A stretch of 64,000 bases of DNA. Origin: Oscillospiraceae bacterium. Its GTDB lineage: Bacteria; Bacillota; Clostridia; Oscillospirales; Ruminococcaceae. The stretch covers positions 248,001 to 312,000 of the forward strand of contig CABIZB010000003.1 of the NCBI GenBank assembly GCA_902363145.1, in the 5' to 3' direction. A model generated the notes under the pieces. That model worked only from the letters and a program-made list of their open reading frames with translations. It had not been told where the DNA came from and ran no database searches. The position numbers were made by a program, and so were the translations under genes. Below are positions 8,898 to 17,720 of the stretch, in pieces. The number at the start of each line of letters is the position of its first letter. The first letter of the stretch is position 1.

Positions 8898-11663
8898 GTG
8901 GCGGCAGCAAAGAAAACCACAGGGTCAAAATCAAAAAAGCCTGCTTCAAAGCCCAGGACCACAAAGGCTCAGCAGGAAGCACAGAATGCCAACGACAAGG
9001 TGCTGTGGTCAACGGTGCTTTTTGCATTGGGCGTTCTTATTGCCGCATTTGCAGCCATTGAGGGCGAATCTGCGTGGCTTGCGGTACATAATCTTATACT
9101 GGGCCTTTTCGGCATAACCTCTGTGCTGGTTCCCTTTGTGCTTATCTACGCATCAATAATGATAGCCGCCGACAGGACACGCCAGACCATTGCAGGAAAG
9201 GTGATACAGGGCATCATACTCATTCTCATCTGCTGTGCGGTGATACAGATATTCTTTGCCGAGCCTCTTGACCCCGATATCACTCTGGGCAAGCTCATAA
9301 CCGACCTTTACGAAAACGGCAAGGTTTTCAGGGGCGGCGGATTTTTCAGCATAGTAATAGGCGTTCCCCTGCTGAAGCTTTTCGGAAAAACAGGTGCGGC
9401 GGTAATAGTTATCCTGCTCACATTTGTTTTTGTTATGCTCCTTGCAAACAAGACTATCGTAGATGTTTTCAAGAGCATCAGGAATATTTTTGCGGCTGCC
9501 AATGCTGCACGCCCCGAATATGAGGAAACTCAGGACTTTGTTCCCCCTCCGGGAGCGCAGAAGAAGATCGAAAAGAAGCCTGCAAAGCAGGCTGTTGCCA
9601 AGCCCTGCCCCAATGCGGACGTTCCCGAGCCTATTGCGGAGGAAAAGCGCAGGGAGTTCAATATCGACATTCCCCTGCCCTTCGGCAAGAGCAAGGCTAA
9701 AAAGCCTGACCCTGCGGCTGATATCACTCCCGCAGCAGAGCCTGAGCCTGAAAAACCCAAGTCTGCCGTTGAAATCGAAGCTGACGCAATAGCACGCTCC
9801 ATTGAAGAAAAGGAAGCCGAAAAGCAGGCTGCCAAGGCTGCCGCAAAGGCAGAGGCGGAAAAGCCCGACGATCTGGCTTCTATCATAAAGAAGGCTGTAA
9901 CAAAGCCCATAGGCAGCTCGGAGGAAGCTCAGAAAAACACTTTTCAGAGCATTGCTCCGTCAAATGCGGCTTCAAACAACGCTGCAAAGCCTGCTTCCAT
10001 TTTCAAGCGCAACGACAAGAAAGGCTCTACCCTTGCTTCCAACAAGATCGGCGATGATGAAGATCTTGATATGCCCGAGACCACAGCTCAGGATATCCAG
10101 AACGAGATCGCAGAAAATATCCCTGCTCCCGCTGAATATGTTTTCCCGCCCATGGAACTGCTGAAAAAGTCCTCCAACGAGCTTAATGCTGAGGAAGCGG
10201 AAGCCGAGATGAAGCAGAACGCCGACACTCTGGTGGAAACACTGAAAAGCTTTGGCGTAATGACACGTATCGTTGATATCCACCGTGGCCCTACCGTTAC
10301 AAGATATGAGCTTCAGCCCAATGCAGGCGTGAAGATATCCAAAATAACAGGCCTTGCGGACGATATCGCCCTGAACCTTGCTGCGGCAGGCGTAAGAATA
10401 CAGGCTCCTATCCCCGGCAAGGCGGCTGTGGGAATAGAAGTCCCCAACCGAGTAAAGGACATTGTTACTCTCCGTGATGTTATCGACACGGAGGAGTTCA
10501 GGAACGCCGAAAGCAAGCTCACCTTTGCTGTGGGCAAAAACATTGACGGCGAGATAATCCTTGGCGATATCTCAAAGCTTCCCCACGTTATCATAGCAGG
10601 TACTACGGGTTCAGGTAAATCCGTATGCACCAACGGCATTATAATGAGCATTCTCTACAACGCAAGCCCCGACGAGGTAAGGCTTGTGCTTATCGACCCC
10701 AAGGTGGTTGAGTTCAAGATATATGACGGTATCCCCCATCTGCTTATCCCCGTTGTCACCGACCCCAGAAAGGCGGCAGGTGCGCTGGCGTGGGCTGTGC
10801 AGGAAATGCTCAAGCGATACAAGCTCTTTGCGGACAATAACGTCCGTGACCTCAAAGGCTACAATGAAATGGCTGCGGAGACTGACGGCGTTGAACCCCT
10901 GCCCCGTATAGTCATTGTTATAGACGAGCTTGCCGACCTGATGATGGCGGCTGCGGGCGAAGTAGAGGACAGCATATGCCGACTGGCTCAGATGGCCCGT
11001 GCGGCAGGTATGCACCTGATAATCGCCACACAGCGTCCTACCGTTGACGTTATCACAGGTCTTATCAAGGCAAATATCCCCTCTCGTATTGCGCTCAAAG
11101 TCGCATCGGGCATCGACTCCCGTTCTATCATCAATGAGATAGGCGCTGAAAAGCTGCTGGGCAACGGCGACCTGCTGTATTTCCCCACAGGCTACGCAAA
11201 GCCTGTCAGAGTGCAGAACTGCTTTACCTCCGACAAGGAAGTAACTGCAGTGGTGAACTTCATCAAGAACGGCGCAGGAGACGTTACCTACAGCGATGAC
11301 ATTATGAAGGAGATCGAGCAGAACATTCCTCAGGCAAAGGGCGAAAAGGAAAAGCCCCAGGACAACGGCAAGACCTATGAAGGCTCTGACGATGATGTTA
11401 TCGAGAGAGCTATCGAATGTGCCGTTGACGCAGGCAGCGCAGGCGTTTCCGTCTCCTATTTCCAGAGAAAGCTGAAGCTTGGCTACGCAAGAGCCGCCCG
11501 CATTATGGACGAGCTGGAGGAGCTGGGCGTTGTGGGAGCATTTGAGGGAGCAAAGCCCCGTCAGGTGCTTATGAGCAGAGAAATGTTTTTACAGAGAAAG
11601 CTGGGCAGCAATTCCGCTGACCCCTCAGAGGGCGTTCCAGAGGAGCTTCCGTTTGAGGAATAA
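8898..11663 (+). CDS. ftsK: DNA translocase FtsK/SpoIIIE
   Basis: A septal DNA pump that moves chromosomes across the division or sporulation septum. It has 921 residues starting at GTG behind GAAAGGA. The order is four N-terminal membrane helices (about residues 30-200), a long Ala/Lys/Glu/Pro-rich linker (about 210-420), then the RecA-like motor with Walker A GTTGSGKS (568-575) and Walker B IVIVIDELADL (about 670-680). The C-terminal gamma winged helix (about 830-895, including GYARAARIMDELEELG) reads KOPS/SRS polarity sequences. The linker is longer than in Bacillus SpoIIIE. Confidence 0.95.
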   Translation: MAAAKKTTGSKSKKPASKPRTTKAQQEAQNANDKVLWSTVLFALGVLIAAFAAIEGESAWLAVHNLILGLFGITSVLVPFVLIYASIMIAADRTRQTIAGKVIQGIILILICCAVIQIFFAEPLDPDITLGKLITDLYENGKVFRGGGFFSIVIGVPLLKLFGKTGAAVIVILLTFVFVMLLANKTIVDVFKSIRNIFAAANAARPEYEETQDFVPPPGAQKKIEKKPAKQAVAKPCPNADVPEPIAEEKRREFNIDIPLPFGKSKAKKPDPAADITPAAEPEPEKPKSAVEIEADAIARSIEEKEAEKQAAKAAAKAEAEKPDDLASIIKKAVTKPIGSSEEAQKNTFQSIAPSNAASNNAAKPASIFKRNDKKGSTLASNKIGDDEDLDMPETTAQDIQNEIAENIPAPAEYVFPPMELLKKSSNELNAEEAEAEMKQNADTLVETLKSFGVMTRIVDIHRGPTVTRYELQPNAGVKISKITGLADDIALNLAAAGVRIQAPIPGKAAVGIEVPNRVKDIVTLRDVIDTEEFRNAESKLTFAVGKNIDGEIILGDISKLPHVIIAGTTGSGKSVCTNGIIMSILYNASPDEVRLVLIDPKVVEFKIYDGIPHLLIPVVTDPRKAAGALAWAVQEMLKRYKLFADNNVRDLKGYNEMAAETDGVEPLPRIVIVIDELADLMMAAAGEVEDSICRLAQMARAAGMHLIIATQRPTVDVITGLIKANIPSRIALKVASGIDSRSIINEIGAEKLLGNGDLLYFPTGYAKPVRVQNCFTSDKEVTAVVNFIKNGAGDVTYSDDIMKEIEQNIPQAKGEKEKPQDNGKTYEGSDDDVIERAIECAVDAGSAGVSVSYFQRKLKLGYARAARIMDELEELGVVGAFEGAKPRQVLMSREMFLQRKLGSNSADPSEGVPEELPFEE

Positions 11664-11690
11664 ATCGGCTTTATGCTTATAGGAGACATT

Positions 11691-12332
11691 ATGAACAATT
11701 CAAAAAAGCTTGTTATCTGCACTCTTATAATCACACTGCTTGTACTTGCAGCAGCAGCCTCACCGTACAGCATTAACGCAGATGCTTTTGAAAATGTACT
11801 TGGCAAGGTTGTTTTCGTTTTTGTGCTTATTGTTGTCATCAGTACAGCCACGATTTTAAATCATCTGATGCTGAAGGATTTTGAGGGCAAGCCCGATGAA
11901 GGCTTCAGGCTCCCCATTACAGAGTTCTTTTTCGGCGGAAAACGGGTTTACATTACCGCAGCAGTGCTGTGCATAACAGTTACATTGCTGATAAACAAAG
12001 TCTCGATATACCTGCTGTATTTTTTGTATATAAGTCATCGTCAGCTGCTTATCTGGCTGATTATTGCAAATGCGGCTGCCCTGTTTATATGCACTAAGGC
12101 AATAAAAAGCCACAGTGCGGTATTAAAAGCACTGACAATTTCTCTAAGCCTTGCAGGAGGCTGTATTGCTTCCTTTATTGCAATGAAAAAATATGAAGCG
12201 GACTGCGAAAATCTTCTGTTTACAATCATGCTGAAATTCATGTTTGTTCTGAATATCTGGCTGTATTTATTGGCAGTAGCAGGCTTTGTATATGTATCAA
12301 TAGCTTTTGTAAATTATGATATCCTAATCTGA
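11691..12332 (+). CDS. multi-pass membrane protein of unknown function
   Basis: I do not recognise this 213-residue protein. It has about six hydrophobic segments, no catalytic motif, and a more AT-rich codon use than its neighbours. The start at ATG 11691 has AGGAG 5 bases upstream; an ATG at 11673 is in frame but lies upstream of that site. It lies between ftsK and the YgiQ gene on the same strand with short spacers. Confidence 0.55.
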   Translation: MNNSKKLVICTLIITLLVLAAAASPYSINADAFENVLGKVVFVFVLIVVISTATILNHLMLKDFEGKPDEGFRLPITEFFFGGKRVYITAAVLCITVTLLINKVSIYLLYFLYISHRQLLIWLIIANAAALFICTKAIKSHSAVLKALTISLSLAGGCIASFIAMKKYEADCENLLFTIMLKFMFVLNIWLYLLAVAGFVYVSIAFVNYDILI

Positions 12333-12352
12333 TTTGAAAAAAGGGTGATAAT

Positions 12353-14371
12353 ATGCCATTTCTACCAATTTCAAAAGCCGATATGCAGGAGCGGGGTATT
12401 GATACCCTTGACTTTATCTGCATCACGGGCGACAGCTATGTTGACCACCCCTCATTCGGAATTTCCATAATCTCCCGAATAATAGAAGACCTGGGCTTTA
12501 CCGTGGGAATAATTTCTCAGCCCGACTGGCGCAGCGACCGTGACTTCACAAAGCTCGGCAAGCCAAAATACGCCTTCCTTATAACGGCGGGAAATATCGA
12601 CTCCATGGTGGCTCATTACACCGCCGCAAAGAAAAAGCGCTCTGACGACGCATATACCGCAGGCGGCAAGGCAGGCAAGCGCCCCGACCGTGCGGCAATC
12701 GTGTATTCAAAGGCAATAAAGCGCATTTACGGCGATGATATGCCCGTGGCGCTGGGCGGTCTGGAAGCATCTCTCAGGCGGTTTGCCCACTATGATTACT
12801 GGGACGACGCAGTCCGCCCCTCCATTCTGGAGGACAGCGGTGCCGACCTGCTGATGTACGGTATGAGCGAGCACCAGATAGCCGAGATTTGCACACGCCT
12901 TGCAAAGGGCGAGAATATCCATGACCTGCGTGATATCCGTGGAACAGCATATCTGTGCGACCCAAAGGACACTCCCTTAGGCGCTGCGGAATGTCCCTCG
13001 CTGGCACTATGCAGGGAAAATAAGGAAGAATACGCCAAGGCGTGCAAGATACAATACGACTGGCAGGACGAGGTTTACGGCAAGACGGTTATCCAGCGCC
13101 AGACCTCAAAAATGCTCGTTCAGCTGCCCCCTGCCCTTTCCCTTACCACCCCCGAGCTTGACCACGTTTACGAGCTGCCCTATATGCGCACCTATCACCC
13201 CATTTACGAGGCGGAGGGCGGCGTTCCCGGAATAAAGGAAGTGGAGTTCTCCATCACTCACAACAGAGGGTGCTTCGGAAACTGCAACTTCTGCTCCATC
13301 GCACTCCACCAGGGCAGGCGAATTTCCGTAAGAAGCAAGGAGAGCATTCTTAAAGAAGCAAAGCTTCTCACCACGCTCCCCAATTTCAAGGGCTATATCC
13401 ACGACGTAGGCGGTCCCACCGCAAACTTCCGTGCCCCCTCCTGCACACATCAGCTGAAATACGGTCTGTGCAAGGGCAGAAAGTGCCTTGCGCCTGAGCC
13501 ATGCAAAAATCTTGAGGTAAATCATGAGGAATATCTTGACATTCTCCGTGAGATACGTAAAATTAAAGGTGTAAAGAGAGTTTTTATCCGCAGCGGCATA
13601 AGATACGATTATCTTATCGAGGACGAGAACGACGAGTTTATGCGTGAGCTTATCGAATACCACATAAGCGGTCAGCTGAAAGTCGCTCCCGAGCACTGCT
13701 CCGCTGCTGTGCTTGATATGATGGGCAAACCCCATATTGAAGCTTACAGGAAATTCCAGGACAAGTTCTATAAAATGACAGGTCAGATAGGCAAGGAGCA
13801 GTATCTTGTGCCCTACCTTATGTCCTCTCACCCCGGAAGCACATTGAAAGAAGCTGTGGAGCTGGCGCAGTTCTTAAAAAGCCTGAAAATGCGCCCCGAG
13901 CAGGTGCAGGACTTTTATCCTACCCCGGGAACCATATCCACCTGTATGTTCTACACCGAGCTTGACCCATACACCATGAAAAAGGTGTATGTCCCCAAAA
14001 CTGCCGAGGAAAAGGGAATGCAGCGAGCGCTGCTCCAGTATTTCAAGCCCGAAAACCGCCGCAGGTGCATAGAAGCTCTTATCAAGGCTCACCGCACCGA
14101 TCTTATCGGCATGGGCAAGGACTGCCTTGTAAAGCCCGATGAGCAGTACAGCGCATATCTGCGTGAAAAGGCTGCAAAGCAGCAGTCAGGAAAGGGCAGT
14201 CAGGCGCATAACAAGCCCGCCCACGGCAAGGCTCACAATAATAATTCCGCAAACCGTCATCAGGCGAATAACAGCGTAAGAGGTTCACTTTACGCCTCAG
14301 GCTCGCCTCTCGCTTCAAAAGGCAGGAATGACAGATGGCAAAAAGAAGATCAGCGGAAGAAAAAGCACTGA
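12353..14371 (+). CDS. YgiQ family radical SAM protein
   Basis: A large (672-residue) radical S-adenosylmethionine protein of the YgiQ/UPF0313 family. The N-terminal domain begins PFLPISKADMQERGIDTLDF. The [4Fe-4S] binding motif CFGNCNFC follows TLNRGC-like HNRG, and additional cysteines occur in LKYGLCKGRKCLAPEPC. The C terminus ends in a basic, Asn/Gln/His-rich tail typical of the family. The biochemical role is not known. The tail overlaps the start of the MBL hydrolase gene by 37 bases in another frame. Confidence 0.9.
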   Translation: MPFLPISKADMQERGIDTLDFICITGDSYVDHPSFGISIISRIIEDLGFTVGIISQPDWRSDRDFTKLGKPKYAFLITAGNIDSMVAHYTAAKKKRSDDAYTAGGKAGKRPDRAAIVYSKAIKRIYGDDMPVALGGLEASLRRFAHYDYWDDAVRPSILEDSGADLLMYGMSEHQIAEICTRLAKGENIHDLRDIRGTAYLCDPKDTPLGAAECPSLALCRENKEEYAKACKIQYDWQDEVYGKTVIQRQTSKMLVQLPPALSLTTPELDHVYELPYMRTYHPIYEAEGGVPGIKEVEFSITHNRGCFGNCNFCSIALHQGRRISVRSKESILKEAKLLTTLPNFKGYIHDVGGPTANFRAPSCTHQLKYGLCKGRKCLAPEPCKNLEVNHEEYLDILREIRKIKGVKRVFIRSGIRYDYLIEDENDEFMRELIEYHISGQLKVAPEHCSAAVLDMMGKPHIEAYRKFQDKFYKMTGQIGKEQYLVPYLMSSHPGSTLKEAVELAQFLKSLKMRPEQVQDFYPTPGTISTCMFYTELDPYTMKKVYVPKTAEEKGMQRALLQYFKPENRRRCIEALIKAHRTDLIGMGKDCLVKPDEQYSAYLREKAAKQQSGKGSQAHNKPAHGKAHNNNSANRHQANNSVRGSLYASGSPLASKGRNDRWQKEDQRKKKH

Positions 14372-15336
14372 AACGGCTGCTGAAAATGCTTCCCGCCTCC
14401 GTGATAATCCTCATAATATGCGTGGGGATATGCTTCGGAGCGCTGGTGGAAACGGGCGTTATCAAGCTTTCCGACGTGCAGAACGCTCTGGGCTTCACCG
14501 TATTTGACAAGCCCTCCCAAAGCAGCGGGGGGAATATCCCCGACAGCGCAAAGGATTTCGGAGTGTTCGTCATTGACGTGGGTCAGGGTGATTCCATTCT
14601 GATAACCACCCCCACAAAAAGCGTTCTCATAGACGCAGGGGAAAAGGAAAGCGCAGCGGCAGTCACAGAGTTTATCCGCTCAAAAGGGATAATAAGGCTT
14701 GACTATATAATTGCCACCCACCCCCACTCCGACCACATCGGCGGAATGGCGGACGTTATAAATGAATTCGGTGCGGACAAAATAATCGTGCCGAAGCTCC
14801 CCGACAATATGGTGCCCACCACAAAGACCTACGAAAACTTCCTTAATGCGGTAAAAAACAAGGGCTGCAAGCTCACCGCAGCAAAGGAGGGAACGGTGTA
14901 TGACCTGGGCACTGCCAACGGAAAGAGCGTGAAGATGACTATTCTTGCTCCCGTCAAGGGCGCTGAGTATGATGACCTGAACGACTACTCCGTATGCGCA
15001 AGGATAGATATGGGGAAAATATCATGGCTCCTTACAGGCGACCTTTCCAAGGACGGCGAAAAGGACCTGATAAACAGCGGTCAGGACATTGATGTCACCG
15101 CCTACAAGGTAGGTCATCACGGTTCCGCCACATCATCATCGGCTGCTTTCTTAAAAGAGATAACTCCGAAGCTGTGCGTTATTTCCTGCGGCGAGGGCAA
15201 CTCCTACGGTCACCCTGCCGACAGCACCATGAAGCGGCTGGAGCAATATACAAGCAGCATCTACCGCACCGACCTTTCCTCCACCGTATCCGTTTATTCG
15301 GACGGTGAAAAACTATATGTATCAAAAGGAAAATAA
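14335..15336 (+). CDS. ComEC/Rec2-like MBL-fold hydrolase, membrane anchored
   Basis: A 333-residue protein with a single N-terminal membrane anchor (about residues 17-42) and an extracellular metallo-beta-lactamase domain. The domain shows VIDVGQGDSILI, the metal-binding ATHPHSDHIGGM, LTGDLS and GHHGSATSSS, as in the C-terminal nuclease/hydrolase part of ComEC. It lacks the ComEC transport core. It may be an extracellular phosphodiesterase or nuclease. It is followed after 3 bases by a DUF3006 gene, a recurrent partner, so the two probably act together. Confidence 0.85.
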   Translation: MAKRRSAEEKALKRLLKMLPASVIILIICVGICFGALVETGVIKLSDVQNALGFTVFDKPSQSSGGNIPDSAKDFGVFVIDVGQGDSILITTPTKSVLIDAGEKESAAAVTEFIRSKGIIRLDYIIATHPHSDHIGGMADVINEFGADKIIVPKLPDNMVPTTKTYENFLNAVKNKGCKLTAAKEGTVYDLGTANGKSVKMTILAPVKGAEYDDLNDYSVCARIDMGKISWLLTGDLSKDGEKDLINSGQDIDVTAYKVGHHGSATSSSAAFLKEITPKLCVISCGEGNSYGHPADSTMKRLEQYTSSIYRTDLSSTVSVYSDGEKLYVSKGK

Positions 15337-15339
15337 ACT

Positions 15340-15543
15340 ATGCTGATACTTGACAGGATAACACCCGACTGTGCGGTGATATATGACGGCGATGACAGGC
15401 TCACCGTTCCCCTTTCGCAGCTGAAAGGCTGCAAGGAGGGAGATGTGCTTGTCATAAAGGACGGCTTTTACATCACCGACAGCATTGCCACCGCCAAAAG
15501 GCGGCGTGATATAATCAGTCTGCAAAACTCACTGTGGGAATGA
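15340..15543 (+). CDS. DUF3006 domain protein
   Basis: A 67-residue protein matching the small DUF3006 beta-barrel: LDRITPDCAVIYDGD, then LPL-type VPLSQLKG and KEGDVLVIKDG. In Firmicutes this domain is found next to, or fused to, ComEC-type MBL hydrolases. Here it begins 3 bases after that gene. Its molecular function is unknown. Confidence 0.8.
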   Translation: MLILDRITPDCAVIYDGDDRLTVPLSQLKGCKEGDVLVIKDGFYITDSIATAKRRRDIISLQNSLWE

Positions 15544-15585
15544 CCCCAGCGGATTTATAGCTATAAAAATGAAAGAAGGATCATT

Positions 15586-16467
15586 ATGGAGAACAGTCTG
15601 CCTGCGCTTCTCAGCGAAAGACTCCCGAAATTATCAAAGGGCCACAAGAAAATTGCCGAGTATATACTCAACCACTATGACAAGGCGGCATTTATGACGG
15701 CTTCAAAGCTCGGCAATATCGTAGGGGTAAGCGAATCCACCGTTGTTCGTTTTGCAACGGAGCTGGGCTTTGAGGGCTATCCCGAAATGCAGAAGGCGCT
15801 AAAGGAATTTACCAGCAACAAGCTCACCACAGTTCAGCGTATGAACGTTATGAACGACCAGCTGGCAGGCGAGGACGTTCTCAGCAGGGTCCTTAACTTC
15901 GATATCGAGCAGATACGCAAGACCCTTGACGAGATCGACAAGGAAGAGTTCTACACCACCGTTGACGCTCTCGTTCAGGCAAAGAACATCTACGTTATCG
16001 GCGCTCGCTCCGCATCGGTTCTGGCACGTTTCATCGTTTTCTACTTCAACATCATGTTCGATAATGTTAAGATAATCCACACCACCAGTACAAGCGAAAT
16101 GTTCGAGCAGATACTTAACGTGGGCGAGGGTGATATCATGATAGGCGTAAGCTTCCCCAGATATTCCAAGCACACGGTCAAGGCGTTCAGATACGCTCAC
16201 GAGAACGGTGCAAAGGTAATCGGCATCACCGACAGCAAGGCATCTCCCCTGGCAAAGTATGCGGATCATCTTCTGCTGGCTCACAGCGACATGGCTTCCT
16301 TTGCGGATTCCCTGGTAGCTCCCATGAGCCTTATCAACGCCCTTATCTCCGCTGTGGGAATGAGGAAGCAGGAATATGTTTCCCACAACTTCGAGCGTCT
16401 GGAATACATCTGGGACAAGTACGAGGTATTTGAAAAATCCGACGACCAGGATTATGAAAATAAATAA
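15586..16467 (+). CDS. MurR/RpiR family transcriptional regulator
   Basis: A 293-residue regulator with an N-terminal RpiR helix-turn-helix (GVSESTVVRFATELGFEGYP) and a C-terminal SIS phosphosugar-binding domain (VIGARSASVLARF, GVSFPRYSKHTVKAF). It is expected to control sugar or amino-sugar genes in response to a phosphosugar. No sugar operon is adjacent: it is followed by a flavoprotein and preceded by DUF3006, so its targets are probably elsewhere. AAGAAGGA precedes the ATG. Confidence 0.9.
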   Translation: MENSLPALLSERLPKLSKGHKKIAEYILNHYDKAAFMTASKLGNIVGVSESTVVRFATELGFEGYPEMQKALKEFTSNKLTTVQRMNVMNDQLAGEDVLSRVLNFDIEQIRKTLDEIDKEEFYTTVDALVQAKNIYVIGARSASVLARFIVFYFNIMFDNVKIIHTTSTSEMFEQILNVGEGDIMIGVSFPRYSKHTVKAFRYAHENGAKVIGITDSKASPLAKYADHLLLAHSDMASFADSLVAPMSLINALISAVGMRKQEYVSHNFERLEYIWDKYEVFEKSDDQDYENK

Positions 16468-16479
16468 AGGATAGATATT

Positions 16480-17709
16480 ATGCCTGACTGCATCATCATC
16501 GGCGGAGGCGCCGCAGGGCTTATGGCTGCCGTAACGGCTGCCGACTGCGGCAAATCGGTCATTATATTTGAAAAAAATCAGCGTGTGGGCAAAAAGCTCC
16601 TTATTACGGGAAAGGGCCGCTGCAACGTGACCAACAACTGCACCCGTGAGGAATTTTTTGAGAATATCCCCACCAACAGCCGCTTTTTGTACTCCGCCTA
16701 CTCGGGCTATGACTGCGAGGACGTTATGAGCTTCTTTGAATGTCTGGACGTACCCCTTAAAACCGAGCGTGGAAATAGGGTATTCCCCGTAAGCGACAGG
16801 GCGGAGGACATTGTTATCGCCTTTGAACGGGCTATAAAATACCGCAGTGAGCTTATAACCGTGAAAAATGCTAAGGTCACAAAGATACTTACTGAGGATA
16901 ATGCCGTTACGGGAGTTGTGGCGGACGGCATAGCATATCATGCTCCGTCGGTGCTTATAGCCTGCGGCGGCAGGTCATATCCCAAGACAGGCTCGGACGG
17001 CGACGGCTTCCGCTTTGCCAAGGAGCTGGGTCACAAGGTAACTCCCCTGAGACCGTCCCTTGTTCCTCTGGTAAGCGAGGAGGACTGGTGCAGGGACGCA
17101 ATGGGGCTGTCGCTCAAAAATGTGACCCTCACCCTGAAAGACAACGAGAGCGAAAAGGTGCTTTACTCCGAGCTGGGCGAAATGCTCTTCACCCACTTCG
17201 GCATATCAGGCCCTCTGGTGCTTTCCGCATCGGGGCATATCTCCAAAATGCAGCGGGACAGATATTCCGTTCACATCGACCTGAAGCCTGCGCTGGACGA
17301 AAAAACTCTTGACGCACGTTTACAGCGTGATTTTGCGGACAATTCCAACCGTGATTTCATAAACAGCCTGGGCAAGCTGCTGCCTGCAAAGCTTATCCCT
17401 GTTATCGTAAAGCTTTCGGGCATTGACGGCGGCAAAAAGGTAAATCAGATAAGCCGCAAAGAGCGCATCACCCTTATGCAGCTGCTCAAAGACCTGACAG
17501 TGACCGTAAAGGATTTCCGCCCCATTGATGAAGCCATAGTGACGGGCGGCGGAGTGTGCATCTCCGAAATAAACCCGAAAACAATGGAATCGAAGCTTGT
17601 TAAGGGGCTGTATTTTGCGGGAGAGGTCATTGACGTTGACGCATACACAGGCGGATTTAATTTGCAGATAGCCTTTTCTACGGGTCATGCCGCAGGAATG
17701 GCAATGTAA
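16480..17709 (+). CDS. FAD-dependent oxidoreductase, HI0933/YhiN (BaiN-like) family
   Basis: A 409-residue flavoprotein. The N-terminal dinucleotide loop IIGGGAAGLMAAV is followed by the family hallmark GKKLLITGKGRCNVTNN and a C-terminal GLYFAGEVIDVDAYTGGFN FAD-binding block. The family includes BaiN-type proteins proposed to reduce bile-acid intermediates, but most members have no proven substrate, so I keep the call general. It lies 12 bases after the RpiR gene and 11 before the next, so it is probably co-transcribed. Confidence 0.85.
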   Translation: MPDCIIIGGGAAGLMAAVTAADCGKSVIIFEKNQRVGKKLLITGKGRCNVTNNCTREEFFENIPTNSRFLYSAYSGYDCEDVMSFFECLDVPLKTERGNRVFPVSDRAEDIVIAFERAIKYRSELITVKNAKVTKILTEDNAVTGVVADGIAYHAPSVLIACGGRSYPKTGSDGDGFRFAKELGHKVTPLRPSLVPLVSEEDWCRDAMGLSLKNVTLTLKDNESEKVLYSELGEMLFTHFGISGPLVLSASGHISKMQRDRYSVHIDLKPALDEKTLDARLQRDFADNSNRDFINSLGKLLPAKLIPVIVKLSGIDGGKKVNQISRKERITLMQLLKDLTVTVKDFRPIDEAIVTGGGVCISEINPKTMESKLVKGLYFAGEVIDVDAYTGGFNLQIAFSTGHAAGMAM

Positions 17710-17720
17710 CGGGGAAAAAT

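Noticed and set aside
13106..13831. A 241-residue leftward ORF
   Set aside because: It is antisense to the conserved YgiQ radical SAM gene and has no RBS or motif.
15799..16941. A 380-residue leftward ORF opposite the RpiR and flavoprotein genes
   Set aside because: It is a mirror of two well-supported rightward genes, with a composition typical of antisense frames and no domain.
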